Both the position numbers and the translations under genes were made by a program. A stretch of 64,000 nucleotides of DNA from NCBI GenBank assembly GCA_001770015.1, contig MEQB01000003.1, positions 20,214 through 84,213 of the forward strand, in the 5' to 3' direction. The notes below the pieces were generated by a model. It did no database searches. It worked only from the letters and a program-made list of their open reading frames with translations, and was not told where the DNA came from. Positions 27,189 through 37,600 of the stretch are shown piece by piece (position 1 is the first letter of the stretch; each line of letters begins with the position of its first letter). Source of the DNA: Bdellovibrionales bacterium RIFOXYC1_FULL_37_79. GTDB lineage: Bacteria; Bdellovibrionota; Bacteriovoracia; Bacteriovoracales; Bacteriovoracaceae.

Positions 27189-28301
27189 TTAAATGTTTAA
27201 CATCAGATATCCACCACGAAAAAAATCTCCTACTCCGCAGTCATTTTTATCATTTTTTAATAAATGCACAGGACAATTCATTAACTTTTTAACTTCTTGT
27301 CGACTGTGACCATTAAATGCCCTTCTAAACTCAACAACACCATCTCCATTTGGGGCCGCTCCAGTACCTGTTTTTCCCTTATAACCAATTAGAACATCGC
27401 CTTGTGTTGAAAAAATATCTAACATTTTTTTGAAAATCATTGATTTGGGATACTGATGTGTTAACTTATAAAGATTTTTTGCTAGATGAAAATTACAAAC
27501 ATGAGTATTATCCGTACTCCAATTAACTACTAATGGTAAAACACATTTTATAAAGTCGTCTCCGTATATTTTTTTTAGTGGAAACGTCATATTATCATCT
27601 AAAAACCCATCTATATTTCCTTCCTCCAAATCCCATTTCGCCAACGCTACAGCAAGATTTACCTTAGAAACTTTAACTTTTTCTAAAAAATCATACATAG
27701 CAACGACATCATTTGGATTAGTATATGCTGCTTGAAATGCCATTTCTGCCCCAATCACGTCATTATACGAGGCAGAGGGGTTAACTATCCAATAAGCTTC
27801 ATGAAAAAGCAAAGCCATCTGATCATTGCGACTTAGTTTATTAAAGTCCGGAAGAAGGTAGGTAAACTTTTGAACAGTATCCGTAATAGCGAATAACTTG
27901 AGTTGCGTACTATCCACACCAGTCACTCTTCTAAACTCCTCCATAAGTCTTTCGTAAATCTTGGGCGTTAATTGTTCAGGCTCAGCAAATAAATATTTTC
28001 GCTTAGAAGAGGGAATCATTGTCTCTATAAAAACACCCTTGGTTTTAAGGTCTATTGTTTCAAGATTAGCAATATAACTAATTAAATCGTCTAATGCTGG
28101 TAATTGAAATGTCATCTCATTCTGATTATTTAATTTTACATAAAGTCCTGCACTGTAGAATGACATATATTTGCTATTCGTTACGACACCTCCACCTCCA
28201 TTTCCAACTTCTTGCCCGTCGGTTCCCACCTCTTTCCCGGCGGCAAAAACATAAAAATTAAATAAACCGACTAATAAAATCAAAAATTTAAATTTATTCA
28301 T
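27189..28301 (-). CDS. Exported GNGGG-type hypothetical protein
   Basis: 370 residues with a signal peptide (FLILLVGLFNFYVFAA). The mature N-terminus reads GQEVGNGGGGVVTNSKYMSF; this Gly-rich GNGGG start recurs in secreted proteins of Bdellovibrio and relatives. Around residue 163 MALLFHEAYWIVNP looks like a degenerate zinc-protease helix (HExxW rather than HExxH). The start overlaps the stop of the TIGR02147 regulator in an ATGA junction. Function unknown; protease activity is doubtful. Confidence 0.65.
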   Translation of the reverse strand: MNKFKFLILLVGLFNFYVFAAGKEVGTDGQEVGNGGGGVVTNSKYMSFYSAGLYVKLNNQNEMTFQLPALDDLISYIANLETIDLKTKGVFIETMIPSSKRKYLFAEPEQLTPKIYERLMEEFRRVTGVDSTQLKLFAITDTVQKFTYLLPDFNKLSRNDQMALLFHEAYWIVNPSASYNDVIGAEMAFQAAYTNPNDVVAMYDFLEKVKVSKVNLAVALAKWDLEEGNIDGFLDDNMTFPLKKIYGDDFIKCVLPLVVNWSTDNTHVCNFHLAKNLYKLTHQYPKSMIFKKMLDIFSTQGDVLIGYKGKTGTGAAPNGDGVVEFRRAFNGHSRQEVKKLMNCPVHLLKNDKNDCGVGDFFRGGYLMLNI

Positions 28302-29116
28302 AATTTCTCCTTAGAAACTCTAAAAAATTGAGTTGATAAACAATACAAATTGTCCTTGTTTTGGTTTTCGTGATTCATTACATATGTATTTATCTCTTTT
28401 CGAAAGTTAACTATCTTTTCAAATATTTCTGGAAGTATTTCTTTTGGTAAAGCTATGGTTAACGAGGAAAATATTCTTTCATCAATATCTTGCTCACCCA
28501 AGGCATTCATGGCAGCCTTGAGTTGCAATGAATGATGTTGTCTTATGGCCATAGAAGGGATCTTTTCGCTTGTGGTACTCACATACTCATTAACTTTATA
28601 AACTTTTCCTTCCTTGATAATAAAATCCAAATCAACAAGTCTTTTAAGAGCTGATTGGATTTCTTCTTTGGAAAATTTCAAAATTTCTTCCAGGCCTTCT
28701 AACGTTGGTGGCAGGTCATCCAATTTTAAAGCCTCAATTATTTGATAATGAATAGGTCTTGAAATTTGTTTAAAAATATCATCATCAACAAATTTTTCAA
28801 TAGATTGAATATTTTCTTTGTAATTTTGATTAATTTTTTCAATTGCTTTTTTTCGAGATACTTTCGATCTAGAATGACTCGCTTCGACCAGATGTAAAAA
28901 TACTTCCTTGTCTTTATCCGTCCATTTTAAAGAGGAAATCATTGACCTTGCTCGCTTATAAGAAAAACCTCTTTTTTTAGAAAAAGCTAAACTTAACCTT
29001 GAAGGTTCAATTCCAAGGTCACGGGCAAAGGCCCGAAGGGAGTACTGATCATTAATAATCTTTCTATTATTAAATTCAGTTTGAAGCATATGAATATATT
29101 TTTCTTGATAATTCAT
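28298..29116 (-). CDS. TIGR02147-family DNA-binding regulator
   Basis: 272 residues from an ATG at 29116 (MNYQEKYIHMLQTEFNNR). The N-terminal region (YSLRAFARDLGIEPSRLSLAF) is a helix-turn-helix; the middle and C-terminal parts match TIGR02147/DUF4423: FKQISRPIHYQIIEAL, LVDLDFIIKEGKVY, IRQHHSLQLKAAMNALG. This family is strongly associated with Bdellovibrio and Fibrobacter. It is coupled to the exported protein downstream and probably regulates that cluster. The frame is open 22 codons further upstream, but those residues do not belong to the family. Confidence 0.85.
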   Translation of the reverse strand: MNYQEKYIHMLQTEFNNRKIINDQYSLRAFARDLGIEPSRLSLAFSKKRGFSYKRARSMISSLKWTDKDKEVFLHLVEASHSRSKVSRKKAIEKINQNYKENIQSIEKFVDDDIFKQISRPIHYQIIEALKLDDLPPTLEGLEEILKFSKEEIQSALKRLVDLDFIIKEGKVYKVNEYVSTTSEKIPSMAIRQHHSLQLKAAMNALGEQDIDERIFSSLTIALPKEILPEIFEKIVNFRKEINTYVMNHENQNKDNLYCLSTQFFRVSKEKL

Positions 29117-29543
29117 GATGCCGGTATAAGTCACTTTAAAATTTAAGTCAATAGTTTGTGAAACAAAGTGTTGCACGAACAAAGAAACATGAATTTTTTA
29201 TATGGTTTCCGGTCTACACCAAAACTCATCTAACTGATTATACCTTTCGCCTTATCTTTTTTAATCAAATCACTTTGAAATCCAGGAACTCGTAAAGCCT
29301 CATTGCGCCCAGGTTATCGTTCATAACCCTTAAGGCAACAATATGAACCATAAATAAGTACCCCTTTCGCCAAATTACTATCCTGATATGCCTTTAAACA
29401 CTTTGTTTCGAGGTATTTCAATATTTTTACAGATTACAATAAGGCATGAGTCCATGTAGCTAATCCCTGTAATAACACCTCTCTTGGTTTTTAAATAGGA
29501 GCATAAAGGAATTAAGCACTTCATAATTCTTCAAACTGTTTTT
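29117..29543. other. Intergenic stretch, no gene seen
   Basis: About 430 bases between the TIGR02147 gene and the DUF4143 ATPase promoter. I see no RNA gene, repeat or convincing short frame. It must carry the promoter of the minus-strand exported cluster. Confidence 0.5.
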
Positions 29544-29600
29544 ACCAAAACTCGATAAATATTAATAAAAGTTGACCAAAACTCGATTTATGTGTAAAAT
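29544..29600 (+). promoter_or_regulatory. Duplicated promoter/operator before DUF4143 ATPase
   Basis: ACCAAAACTCGAT occurs at 29544-29556 and again at 29575-29587, 31 bases apart (about three helical turns). The second copy overlaps a good promoter: TTGACC (29572-29577), 17-base spacer, TAAAAT (29595-29600). The first copy has a weaker parallel TTTACC. The repeat could be an operator or the result of a small duplication. The gene starts at 29620 with an AAGAGG site. Confidence 0.6.
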
Positions 29601-29619
29601 GGTAATAAGAGGATTTCTT

Positions 29620-30807
29620 ATGAAAGACCGGTATTTAAATAAATTAATCGTTGAAGATGCCCTCGCTTCCTTAAAAATTGCCTTCGTAACCGGGCCTAGA
29701 CAGGTTGGGAAGACCACTCTTTGCAAACAAATTCTCGAACAAGCAAAAGAAAAAACGGCTTATTATACCTGGGATGATGATGATTTTCGTCTGGCATGGT
29801 TGCAATCTCCCAAAACGCTAGTTGAGGGAAAAAAAATTGTTGTTTTTGATGAAATCCATAAGGATCGTAAATGGAAAAACAAATTAAAAGGATTGTTTGA
29901 TATTTATGGTAACGACACAAATTTAATAGTTTCAGGAAGTGCACGGTTGGATTATTTTAGAAAATCAGGAGATAGTTTGCAAGGAAGATATTTTCCCTAT
30001 CGACTTCATCCTTTTACTCTTGGAGAAACTCCTAAGATAAAACCTCCTTCGCAAAGGGATTGGTTTGAGCATGCGACTTTAAGTGACATAAAACTTGATG
30101 ACTTGCTCAAACTTGGCGGATTCCCTGAACCTCTTATGGGACAAAATTTAAATAAGGCCACCCGTTGGAGAAATCTTTATAAAGAGAGAATGATTAAAGA
30201 AGATTTAAGAGATCTACAAAATGTGCGTGATCTATCCGTACTTGATAATTTATCCCTGCTCCTTAAAACTAAAGTGGGAGGTCAACTTTCCTATGAATCC
30301 ATTCGTAAGGATTTATCAGTTTCCTTTGAGTCTATTCTTAGATGGATTGATCTGCTAGAAGCGGTTTATTATTGTTATCGAATCAGACCTTATTCAACCA
30401 AAATTAAAAATTCACTCACGAAAGAGCCAAAACTTTTTCTCTATGACTGGTCAGGAATCGAAGATGAGGGGGCAAAATTTGAAAATATGATTGCAGGACA
30501 TCTATTAAAAAATGTACATCTATGGACTGATGGTGCCATGGGAGATTTTAAATTATTTTACTTAAGAGACAAGCAAAAAAGAGAAGTAGATTTTCTTATA
30601 ACCTGTAATAACAAACCTTATCTTCTTTTAGAGGTAAAATCCAATCAAAATACCCTCACTTCGCCTCTCATTCATTACAACGAAGTTCTAAAACCTACCT
30701 TTTGTTTTCAACTCGTCCGTGAAACAAAAAAAGAAAGAAATGCATCACTACTTCATCCCAATATTAGAATTGTTCATGTGGATAAATTTTTATCTTCCTT
30801 AAACTAA
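29620..30807 (+). CDS. AAA ATPase with DUF4143 nuclease-like C-terminus
   Basis: 395 residues. The AAA_14 N-terminal half has Walker A GPRQVGKTT, Walker B KIVVFDEIHKDRKW, and sensor LIVSGSARLD. The C-terminal DUF4143 region has GGFPEPL, a winged-helix stretch (LSYESIRKDLSVSFESILRW) and a restriction-nuclease-like core: FENMIAGHLL, KREVDFLI, YLLLEVKSN. Members are widespread, mobile and of unclear role; some are linked to defence. The start at 29620 is chosen by its AAGAGG site; an earlier ATG exists. Single-gene unit with its own promoter. Confidence 0.85.
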   Translation: MKDRYLNKLIVEDALASLKIAFVTGPRQVGKTTLCKQILEQAKEKTAYYTWDDDDFRLAWLQSPKTLVEGKKIVVFDEIHKDRKWKNKLKGLFDIYGNDTNLIVSGSARLDYFRKSGDSLQGRYFPYRLHPFTLGETPKIKPPSQRDWFEHATLSDIKLDDLLKLGGFPEPLMGQNLNKATRWRNLYKERMIKEDLRDLQNVRDLSVLDNLSLLLKTKVGGQLSYESIRKDLSVSFESILRWIDLLEAVYYCYRIRPYSTKIKNSLTKEPKLFLYDWSGIEDEGAKFENMIAGHLLKNVHLWTDGAMGDFKLFYLRDKQKREVDFLITCNNKPYLLLEVKSNQNTLTSPLIHYNEVLKPTFCFQLVRETKKERNASLLHPNIRIVHVDKFLSSLN

Positions 30808-31026
30808 TTCAGCCCGATAATAACTTTTTTCTCCAGTTTTCACCTGATCTTTAAAATTTAAACAATCAAATAAAAGATATCTACTGCCTCATATTTTTGG
30901 CGGCCATACTTAAGACAATCATCCAAGATAAAGCCAAAATTGGTATTTTAAACATCTGATAACAGCCAAATTATGGGGGTATGAAAATTGCAGATAAATC
31001 AACAACTAAGATGAAAAGGAATACTT

Positions 31027-34000
31027 ATGCATAATAAAATGAATTTATTTATAATCACTTTCCTTATCCTTTGTGTTTCAAGTTGTGGCCTGAAAAGACC
31101 AGGGGCCACTTCTCCCACACCTGACAAATTCTCCTTTGAAAAAAATATCTTTACCAATCCGGATGGAACCAAGAAAAGCTACATGGCTGGTTGGGCCAGT
31201 GAATCAAGCAACGGAACTTATGGAAAATCATGGATCCTGCATAATTATAATATGGCCATGCACTGCAATCTTGTTTTCGATGTAAGAGAACAATATTTAG
31301 TAGGACTTCAGATCGATCCATCTTATCCCAACGATCAAAGCAGATGGAAAGAAGTATTAACAATACCAATTCTCAAACATTACTACCTGGAAAAAGGAAA
31401 AGATAATTACAATCGGGAGACAAATGAGATCGTAGAAAATTCATCAAGAAGCTACTGGAAAAATCGAACCCACATCAAACTTGATTTTTCTGGCATTAAA
31501 ATTTTGGAAGAAGAATTTAAAATTTTTTGGGGACATGACAGCACTATTATCACTGGCGTTGAAGATGAAGAAGTAACAGAAGAAAATGGCAAAACCTTTA
31601 TTGCCTTTACCGCTTCCATAACCAGTTCATTTTTCGGTAGCGAAATGCAGGGAAAATTTCGCTTTAACTTCCTTGAATACAAGCATGATCATCAATTTAA
31701 AAAAATAAAATATGATGAAAACAACGCAAAAAAAATTAATCCTATTTTTATTATGGGAAAAAAGGTGGATGGACTTAATCAGATTTTACATGTAGCCAGA
31801 TGGGATCTTGAAAATAATAACTTGCCAATAAAACTTTACGCCAGGAATTTTCCCGATGAATATAAGTCAATTGTTGAGGATGTTGTAAAAGAATGGAATG
31901 TGACTTTTACAAAAGTATTTATGCCTGAGATAAAAGACATATACCAGAATTATACCGAATATTTTGCATTGGAATTCATTGATAGAAAATACGCTTTTGA
32001 TTTACGCTATCCAACCATTAACTGGGTTAGTGACAGGGAAATCAGTGAACATGGGCCGCTTGGCATTGCCATGACTCATGCAGATGTGCTGAATGGAAAA
32101 ATCCAGTGGGGAGCTGTTAATATTTTCGGGGGGACGATTGAAGGTTACCTGGATCATTATTATCCACTGAATTCGGGCAAGGAAGAAAACCAATATAAAA
32201 TAAATAATCTGCAAATGGTTCCACGGTTTCCAATTACAAAAAAGCAATTAATGAGATTAATTGGAGAGAATAATCAAGTGCCCAAAGGGTTTAATAATAA
32301 TTTTGATATTAGCGGAATGAAATTAGAAAAATTTAAAAATAAAATTGGAGATTCTTTAAATCTATCTTCACTACTGTCCAAACAGGAAAAAGAAAATTAT
32401 GTATTAAACGTAATTAATGAAATTTTTGGAGAAGCAAGAAATGAGCAAGAAAAATATGCTCAAAAAATAATCGACATAACGAATTCCGTTCAAGATAGAC
32501 AGGATAAAATTCTTGGATATAACCTTTCAAACAAAAAATCCACGGAAACCAGTGAACTTACCAAGGAAGAAAAGATGCAAATTGCCCTTTCCCCTTATGC
32601 ATCCCATATCGAACGCGGAAGTGTGCTACAAAACAATGGTGTGTTTGACCTGGATCGCAGGTTTAGTGATGTAATCGGTGGCTGGCAAGAGGGATTGAAA
32701 GAACAGGGTATTGAACACTATCCTGAAGCCTTAAGAGCAATGTTAAAGGGACTAATATTACATGAAATGGGCCATATGTTTGGACTCGGCCATCAATTTA
32801 AAGAAAATATTCTACCTGCCCAAGGAACTGTGCCTGATAAATATCTTTTTGGCGATGAACACAGTCATCACAATCATTTAAAAGAAGGACTTGTAAAAAG
32901 ATCCACTAAAGAAAGTGGTTATACGAACTATACATCTGTAATGGGATACCGACATCCAAAATCAGAGGTCCTGACTGATTATGACGATTTAATCCCTGGC
33001 CCCCAGGATTATCTGACCTTGATGTATATTTATCGAAATAAATATCCAATTTACCAACAAGGCCAAAATGACTTTGAATTCCTAGACGTTTCATCTGGTG
33101 GTAAAATTCCAAACACCGCCGCTTATTTTCCAGCCTGTAATGACTTAGAGGCAAGTCTTTATGCAGATCCGTATTGCAATAGGCACGACCGTGGAAACAA
33201 GGCCAGTGAAATTATGGCCAGCTATTTTGATGGAATAATTAATAATCTAGACACAAAATTATTCTCGTTCACAGATCAGGCCGGCGGCAATCCTGAAGCC
33301 AAAGAAATGTATTTGTGGCAACAATCTCTTCTCAATTTAAGTAGAATTAGGATTTTTTATGATTATATGAGACAAAAATACAGTAAACAAATTGCTGAAA
33401 TCGTGGCCAAAGATGAGCAGAATTTCATGGAGTTTTATGATACATGCAGCGGTAAAATCAATCACAATAGCAAATTAAACAATCTTTTTAACCATTATGA
33501 AGAATTAAAAGAATTATGTATCGCCAATGGCCAGGCAATTAATGAACTAACCTTGCTAATGTCACTGGATGCCGCTGATTACAGCAAATATGACCGAGAC
33601 AAATATATGATGCCCGCGGGAATGAGTGCGTTGGATGTAAATAGAGACTATGGTCGTTTTTTTGGTACCTGGAAGGAATTAACCGCCATCCCAATCAAAA
33701 CCAGTGCACTTTACTATTTGACCACCACTTCACCATCCATGCTTTACAATATGGAATTTGCTCCAATCCCCAAATATTCTGACAGCGAGTCACACTATTC
33801 CTATGCCACACTTTACCCTGTGGAATATACCAAATCACTTCATGCAGCAGTTAATGAAAATATAAAATTACCTTCGGAAAATGATGAAAATCAAAGAACA
33901 ATAGTAGGTCGCCTCATTCATTCAATTGGTGGATTTGCGTTTATGAACCAATCCACCAACGATCAAAATTTGGGTAAGGCTGAAAGAATACTTGAAAAAA

Positions 34001-34686
34001 TCAGAAATCAAGTTGGCTTTCAGGTATCACTTGGAATGGTCATTTTAAAGGAACATAAATTTGACGGAAAAACCCAGAGTAAGAAAGTTTCCCATTTTAC
34101 AGCCGGACTTTATGATCTTTCTACTCAAAGAATGACAGGAACTCAATCAGTGCATATTCTTCCAGGTAAAAAATTGTTGGTCAGGGGTCTTGATGGAACA
34201 TTTATCATACCCACTGGTTCTCCCGAAATTAAATTTTTCGGGGAGAATAAAGATTCAAGCGGTCTTGCTTATAGTTATGTAATTAAAGTTGAATTTGATG
34301 ACGAACGGGACGATTTACTTTCCAAATACTCACTAAAGTTTGCTCTTAAATCGCTCCACAATAAAGTGATGGATGAATGTATCCACAAAGGTCCGGGAAA
34401 TGAAATGAACGGACTTGATTATTTTTTTAATGAAAACGGTGAAGGGTTTGAAGGCTTCGAATATAACAGTAATATTGGAGGCAATCCCCTCAGTCAGGAT
34501 AAATTCTTCGAATCAGTTGAGAAACAATATAAAATTTATTATACAAAAGGTATAGAGGGAAAAAAATTGCCCAGTCCGGATACTTGTGCAAAAGCAGTAC
34601 AAGGACTTAAGGCAATTGTTACCACCTCCGGTCTTTTACAAGGTATGGTTTTACCTACCTTGCTTCAAGTACAGGAGATAGAATAA
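31027..34686 (+). CDS. Giant lipoprotein metalloprotease (metzincin-like)
   Basis: 1219 residues with a lipoprotein signal (CVSSCG). The zinc motif is HEMGHMFGLGH at residues 579-589 (three His and catalytic Glu), and a Met-turn SVMGY follows near Met639, together the metzincin signature. About 550 residues precede and 580 follow the catalytic core, both without recognised domains. It would sit on a membrane facing periplasm or outside. It heads an operon with two other giant lipoproteins; the next ATG overlaps its stop by one base (TAATG). An AAGGA site precedes the start. Confidence 0.85.
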   Translation: MHNKMNLFIITFLILCVSSCGLKRPGATSPTPDKFSFEKNIFTNPDGTKKSYMAGWASESSNGTYGKSWILHNYNMAMHCNLVFDVREQYLVGLQIDPSYPNDQSRWKEVLTIPILKHYYLEKGKDNYNRETNEIVENSSRSYWKNRTHIKLDFSGIKILEEEFKIFWGHDSTIITGVEDEEVTEENGKTFIAFTASITSSFFGSEMQGKFRFNFLEYKHDHQFKKIKYDENNAKKINPIFIMGKKVDGLNQILHVARWDLENNNLPIKLYARNFPDEYKSIVEDVVKEWNVTFTKVFMPEIKDIYQNYTEYFALEFIDRKYAFDLRYPTINWVSDREISEHGPLGIAMTHADVLNGKIQWGAVNIFGGTIEGYLDHYYPLNSGKEENQYKINNLQMVPRFPITKKQLMRLIGENNQVPKGFNNNFDISGMKLEKFKNKIGDSLNLSSLLSKQEKENYVLNVINEIFGEARNEQEKYAQKIIDITNSVQDRQDKILGYNLSNKKSTETSELTKEEKMQIALSPYASHIERGSVLQNNGVFDLDRRFSDVIGGWQEGLKEQGIEHYPEALRAMLKGLILHEMGHMFGLGHQFKENILPAQGTVPDKYLFGDEHSHHNHLKEGLVKRSTKESGYTNYTSVMGYRHPKSEVLTDYDDLIPGPQDYLTLMYIYRNKYPIYQQGQNDFEFLDVSSGGKIPNTAAYFPACNDLEASLYADPYCNRHDRGNKASEIMASYFDGIINNLDTKLFSFTDQAGGNPEAKEMYLWQQSLLNLSRIRIFYDYMRQKYSKQIAEIVAKDEQNFMEFYDTCSGKINHNSKLNNLFNHYEELKELCIANGQAINELTLLMSLDAADYSKYDRDKYMMPAGMSALDVNRDYGRFFGTWKELTAIPIKTSALYYLTTTSPSMLYNMEFAPIPKYSDSESHYSYATLYPVEYTKSLHAAVNENIKLPSENDENQRTIVGRLIHSIGGFAFMNQSTNDQNLGKAERILEKIRNQVGFQVSLGMVILKEHKFDGKTQSKKVSHFTAGLYDLSTQRMTGTQSVHILPGKKLLVRGLDGTFIIPTGSPEIKFFGENKDSSGLAYSYVIKVEFDDERDDLLSKYSLKFALKSLHNKVMDECIHKGPGNEMNGLDYFFNENGEGFEGFEYNSNIGGNPLSQDKFFESVEKQYKIYYTKGIEGKKLPSPDTCAKAVQGLKAIVTTSGLLQGMVLPTLLQVQEIE

Positions 34687-37600
34687 TGAAAACAAAAAAA
34701 TTTTTATTACTAATCAATCTCCTGGCTATTTTATTATGGAGTGCTTGTTCCAAAAAAACCATAGACCGAGATAACCATGAATCTGAAAGTGCGTATGTGG
34801 ACAAACAGGTTCAAATCGCAGAACAACTACCAAGTGAACTGGATGGTCTTCGCTCTTTTGCCCATGACTTACCTACTCTTAATAAGAAATTAGAAGATCC
34901 TGCTTTTAAGATTAACGAGAAAATTATAACACCTCTTAAAACATATTTTTTTAACAGCTCCATGATTTCTAACAGCGACTACACCAACCAAACCATATTT
35001 CACAAATTATTCAATTTGTTTTCCAGGGCCATTTTGATTCAAACCGTAAATGAAAAAAACCAGGGATTAATAGATCAATTCTACAAAGTATTATTGGAGG
35101 CGTGTGCAGACGATATATCCAATTGTCACGCCCTGGAATTTTATAAGAGAAGTCCATTTTCATATCAAGTTTTAAAGAATTTACTCGAAACCAAGATGAA
35201 AAAAAGTGTTATTGCCAAGTCTTCAAAAGGGATCATGTCTAAGGAGTACATCCAAGATTTCAATGAAACCACCGAACTACTTTATGTATGTAGGTATATA
35301 AAACACCAGAAAGATAATCATTTGGATGAAATAACCATTAAGCTGATGAATGACTATCAAACCCTACAAGGATCTAAAGAAGCCAAAAAAATTGAAAAAA
35401 CCTTTCATCTTAAACCAATTAAAGTTGCAAAATTATTATTCAATTGGTTTGACACCAAAGATCAAGACATGCTCGGCAATGCGTTTAAACTCTCACGAAT
35501 TGATTCAAATATTGGCGATTACAATTTTGCTGCCAAAAATTACTTATTACTTGCCTCAAAAGTTCTTTTAAATGATCCTGAAAAAAGCAAAAGCCTGTTT
35601 GACGATGAATTAGAATCAATCAAAGAATCTTCCAAGCACAAAAGAGGAAGTTATTTTTTTATAGCCAACAAGATCGAGCATATAAAAAAAATTAATGACC
35701 CGAAAAACATTAATAATGAATCACAAAAAACGCTGAAAGTGCTGGATGAAATTGATCCAAGTTTTAGTTTCAAGGCGGAAGATTTAGTAATTTTGAATAA
35801 TGATTTGATAAAAACAGATAATTCAAATTCAATTTATCTGTTTTTAATTGACCGGCTTTATGAAAACCATTTTAGTCTGGAAGATACCAATATAATTTGG
35901 GGACATTATATAAAAAATTTAAAAGACAAAGCAGAAGTTGAAAATGAATTTTTAAGGGTTGCCAGACATTATCTTCAAACAATGATTTTTTATAAAGTTG
36001 TTTCATCGCATAACGAGCTTAAAAAGAAATTTCATGAGTACAATGGTTCAAAAGAAAACAAGCTAAAGAGTGTTTTAAATTTTTCAAATTATTATTTCAA
36101 GGACTGGGGGGAAACTCTTGAAAGAGCTAAAAACATTCAAAACTTTATACAAACACATTTTTATCACGGAAATAATTCCACCAAGGAATACATCAACTTA
36201 TGTAATTCTATTGAAGTCCTGGATGAAAATATAAAGATATTTTCCGTATGGCCATTAATGATGTATTTTTCATACCAATTTAAAAACGAGAACACTTCAA
36301 AGATCTCCAACTTTCTAAACACTGAATTTTCCATTGATGGTCGTGAACTTATCCGGATGTTTAACGAAACTGAATCAGCCTGGATACCTTTAACAGCCGA
36401 TAATAAACCCATCTCAACGTTAAAAACCATTTATTCACTCTCCTATTTATTTTCCATGGGATTGTTAAACAACTCCGGTAACGAGCAAGATCAATCAGCT
36501 GATTTTTTTATCAGTTTTGTAAAAAAATTAACAATTACCATGCGCAATGATTTAAGTGAACATATCTCAAAATTCAATAAATTAGTGACTCGCCCGGAAA
36601 TGAATAAATACCTTAATGCCTGCGATGCTTTTATTAATATGGATAAAAATAGGGAACCAATCAAAGTTGAACTTTCTTTGACGGATCTGGATAAAACGTT
36701 GTTTATTGGAACAGAAAATGCCGGGATAGGCTCCGCATTTTTAAAATTTTATCAATCATCTCAAAACACCCAAGACTTCTTGGTATCCAATCAACTAATA
36801 AAATTTTTAAAGGAAATTAATTCTCTCCACAACTTTATAAATCATGTTATCAAAATTACAAATCAAATTTACGAAACAACCCTTGAGCAAAAAGTTATTG
36901 CGGGATTAATTTCCAAGCAGGAACAGCAAGAAAGATTAAAGAAAATTAATTCCACTGTTAATGAATTAACAAACAATACAACTAAACTAAGAAGAGAATT
37001 TGAAAAAGGTGTTTTCAAACTTTACAGTGATTTGGATAGATGCATGGTAGATTTTTTATCTCTTGAAAATTCACTCAGACACCATGTTTTGGACAAGATC
37101 AAGCCTTACTTTAAAAACATTTATAAATTACTTAATAACACTTCACCTGATGAAAATAATATAATACCCATAAATGGCCCGGAAGGTTATCGGGGCTTTG
37201 ATTCAATGATCTCCAATAATAGTTACAATATGCATAAAATTGATATTATGATCAAGATTGGTGAAATTCTTAAAAATACCAGTTCTATCAAATACAATGG
37301 TAAAGATATTCTTATTGCCCCATCAATCACTCCACCTAGTAATTTTTATAACCTAGAGATAATCAAACGACCGAAATCGAGTGATATCAAACCCATTAAC
37401 AATGAGGATAACTACCACGAATTTGAAAATCAAATATTTTTAACAATGCTGACCTGGTCCAGCGCAAACGGGGAAAAATTTATTAATTGGTTTGGCGAAA
37501 CCTACGATCTTGATAAAATCATCCAAAAAATCGAACTTTCCCGTGAATTACTAAAGGCTTCCTATTATCACTCTTACAACGGAATAAAATCCATTTCTCC

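Noticed and set aside
27780..27830. Zinc protease motif in the GNGGG protein
   Set aside because: The helix reads HEAYW, so the second His is missing; no activity claimed.
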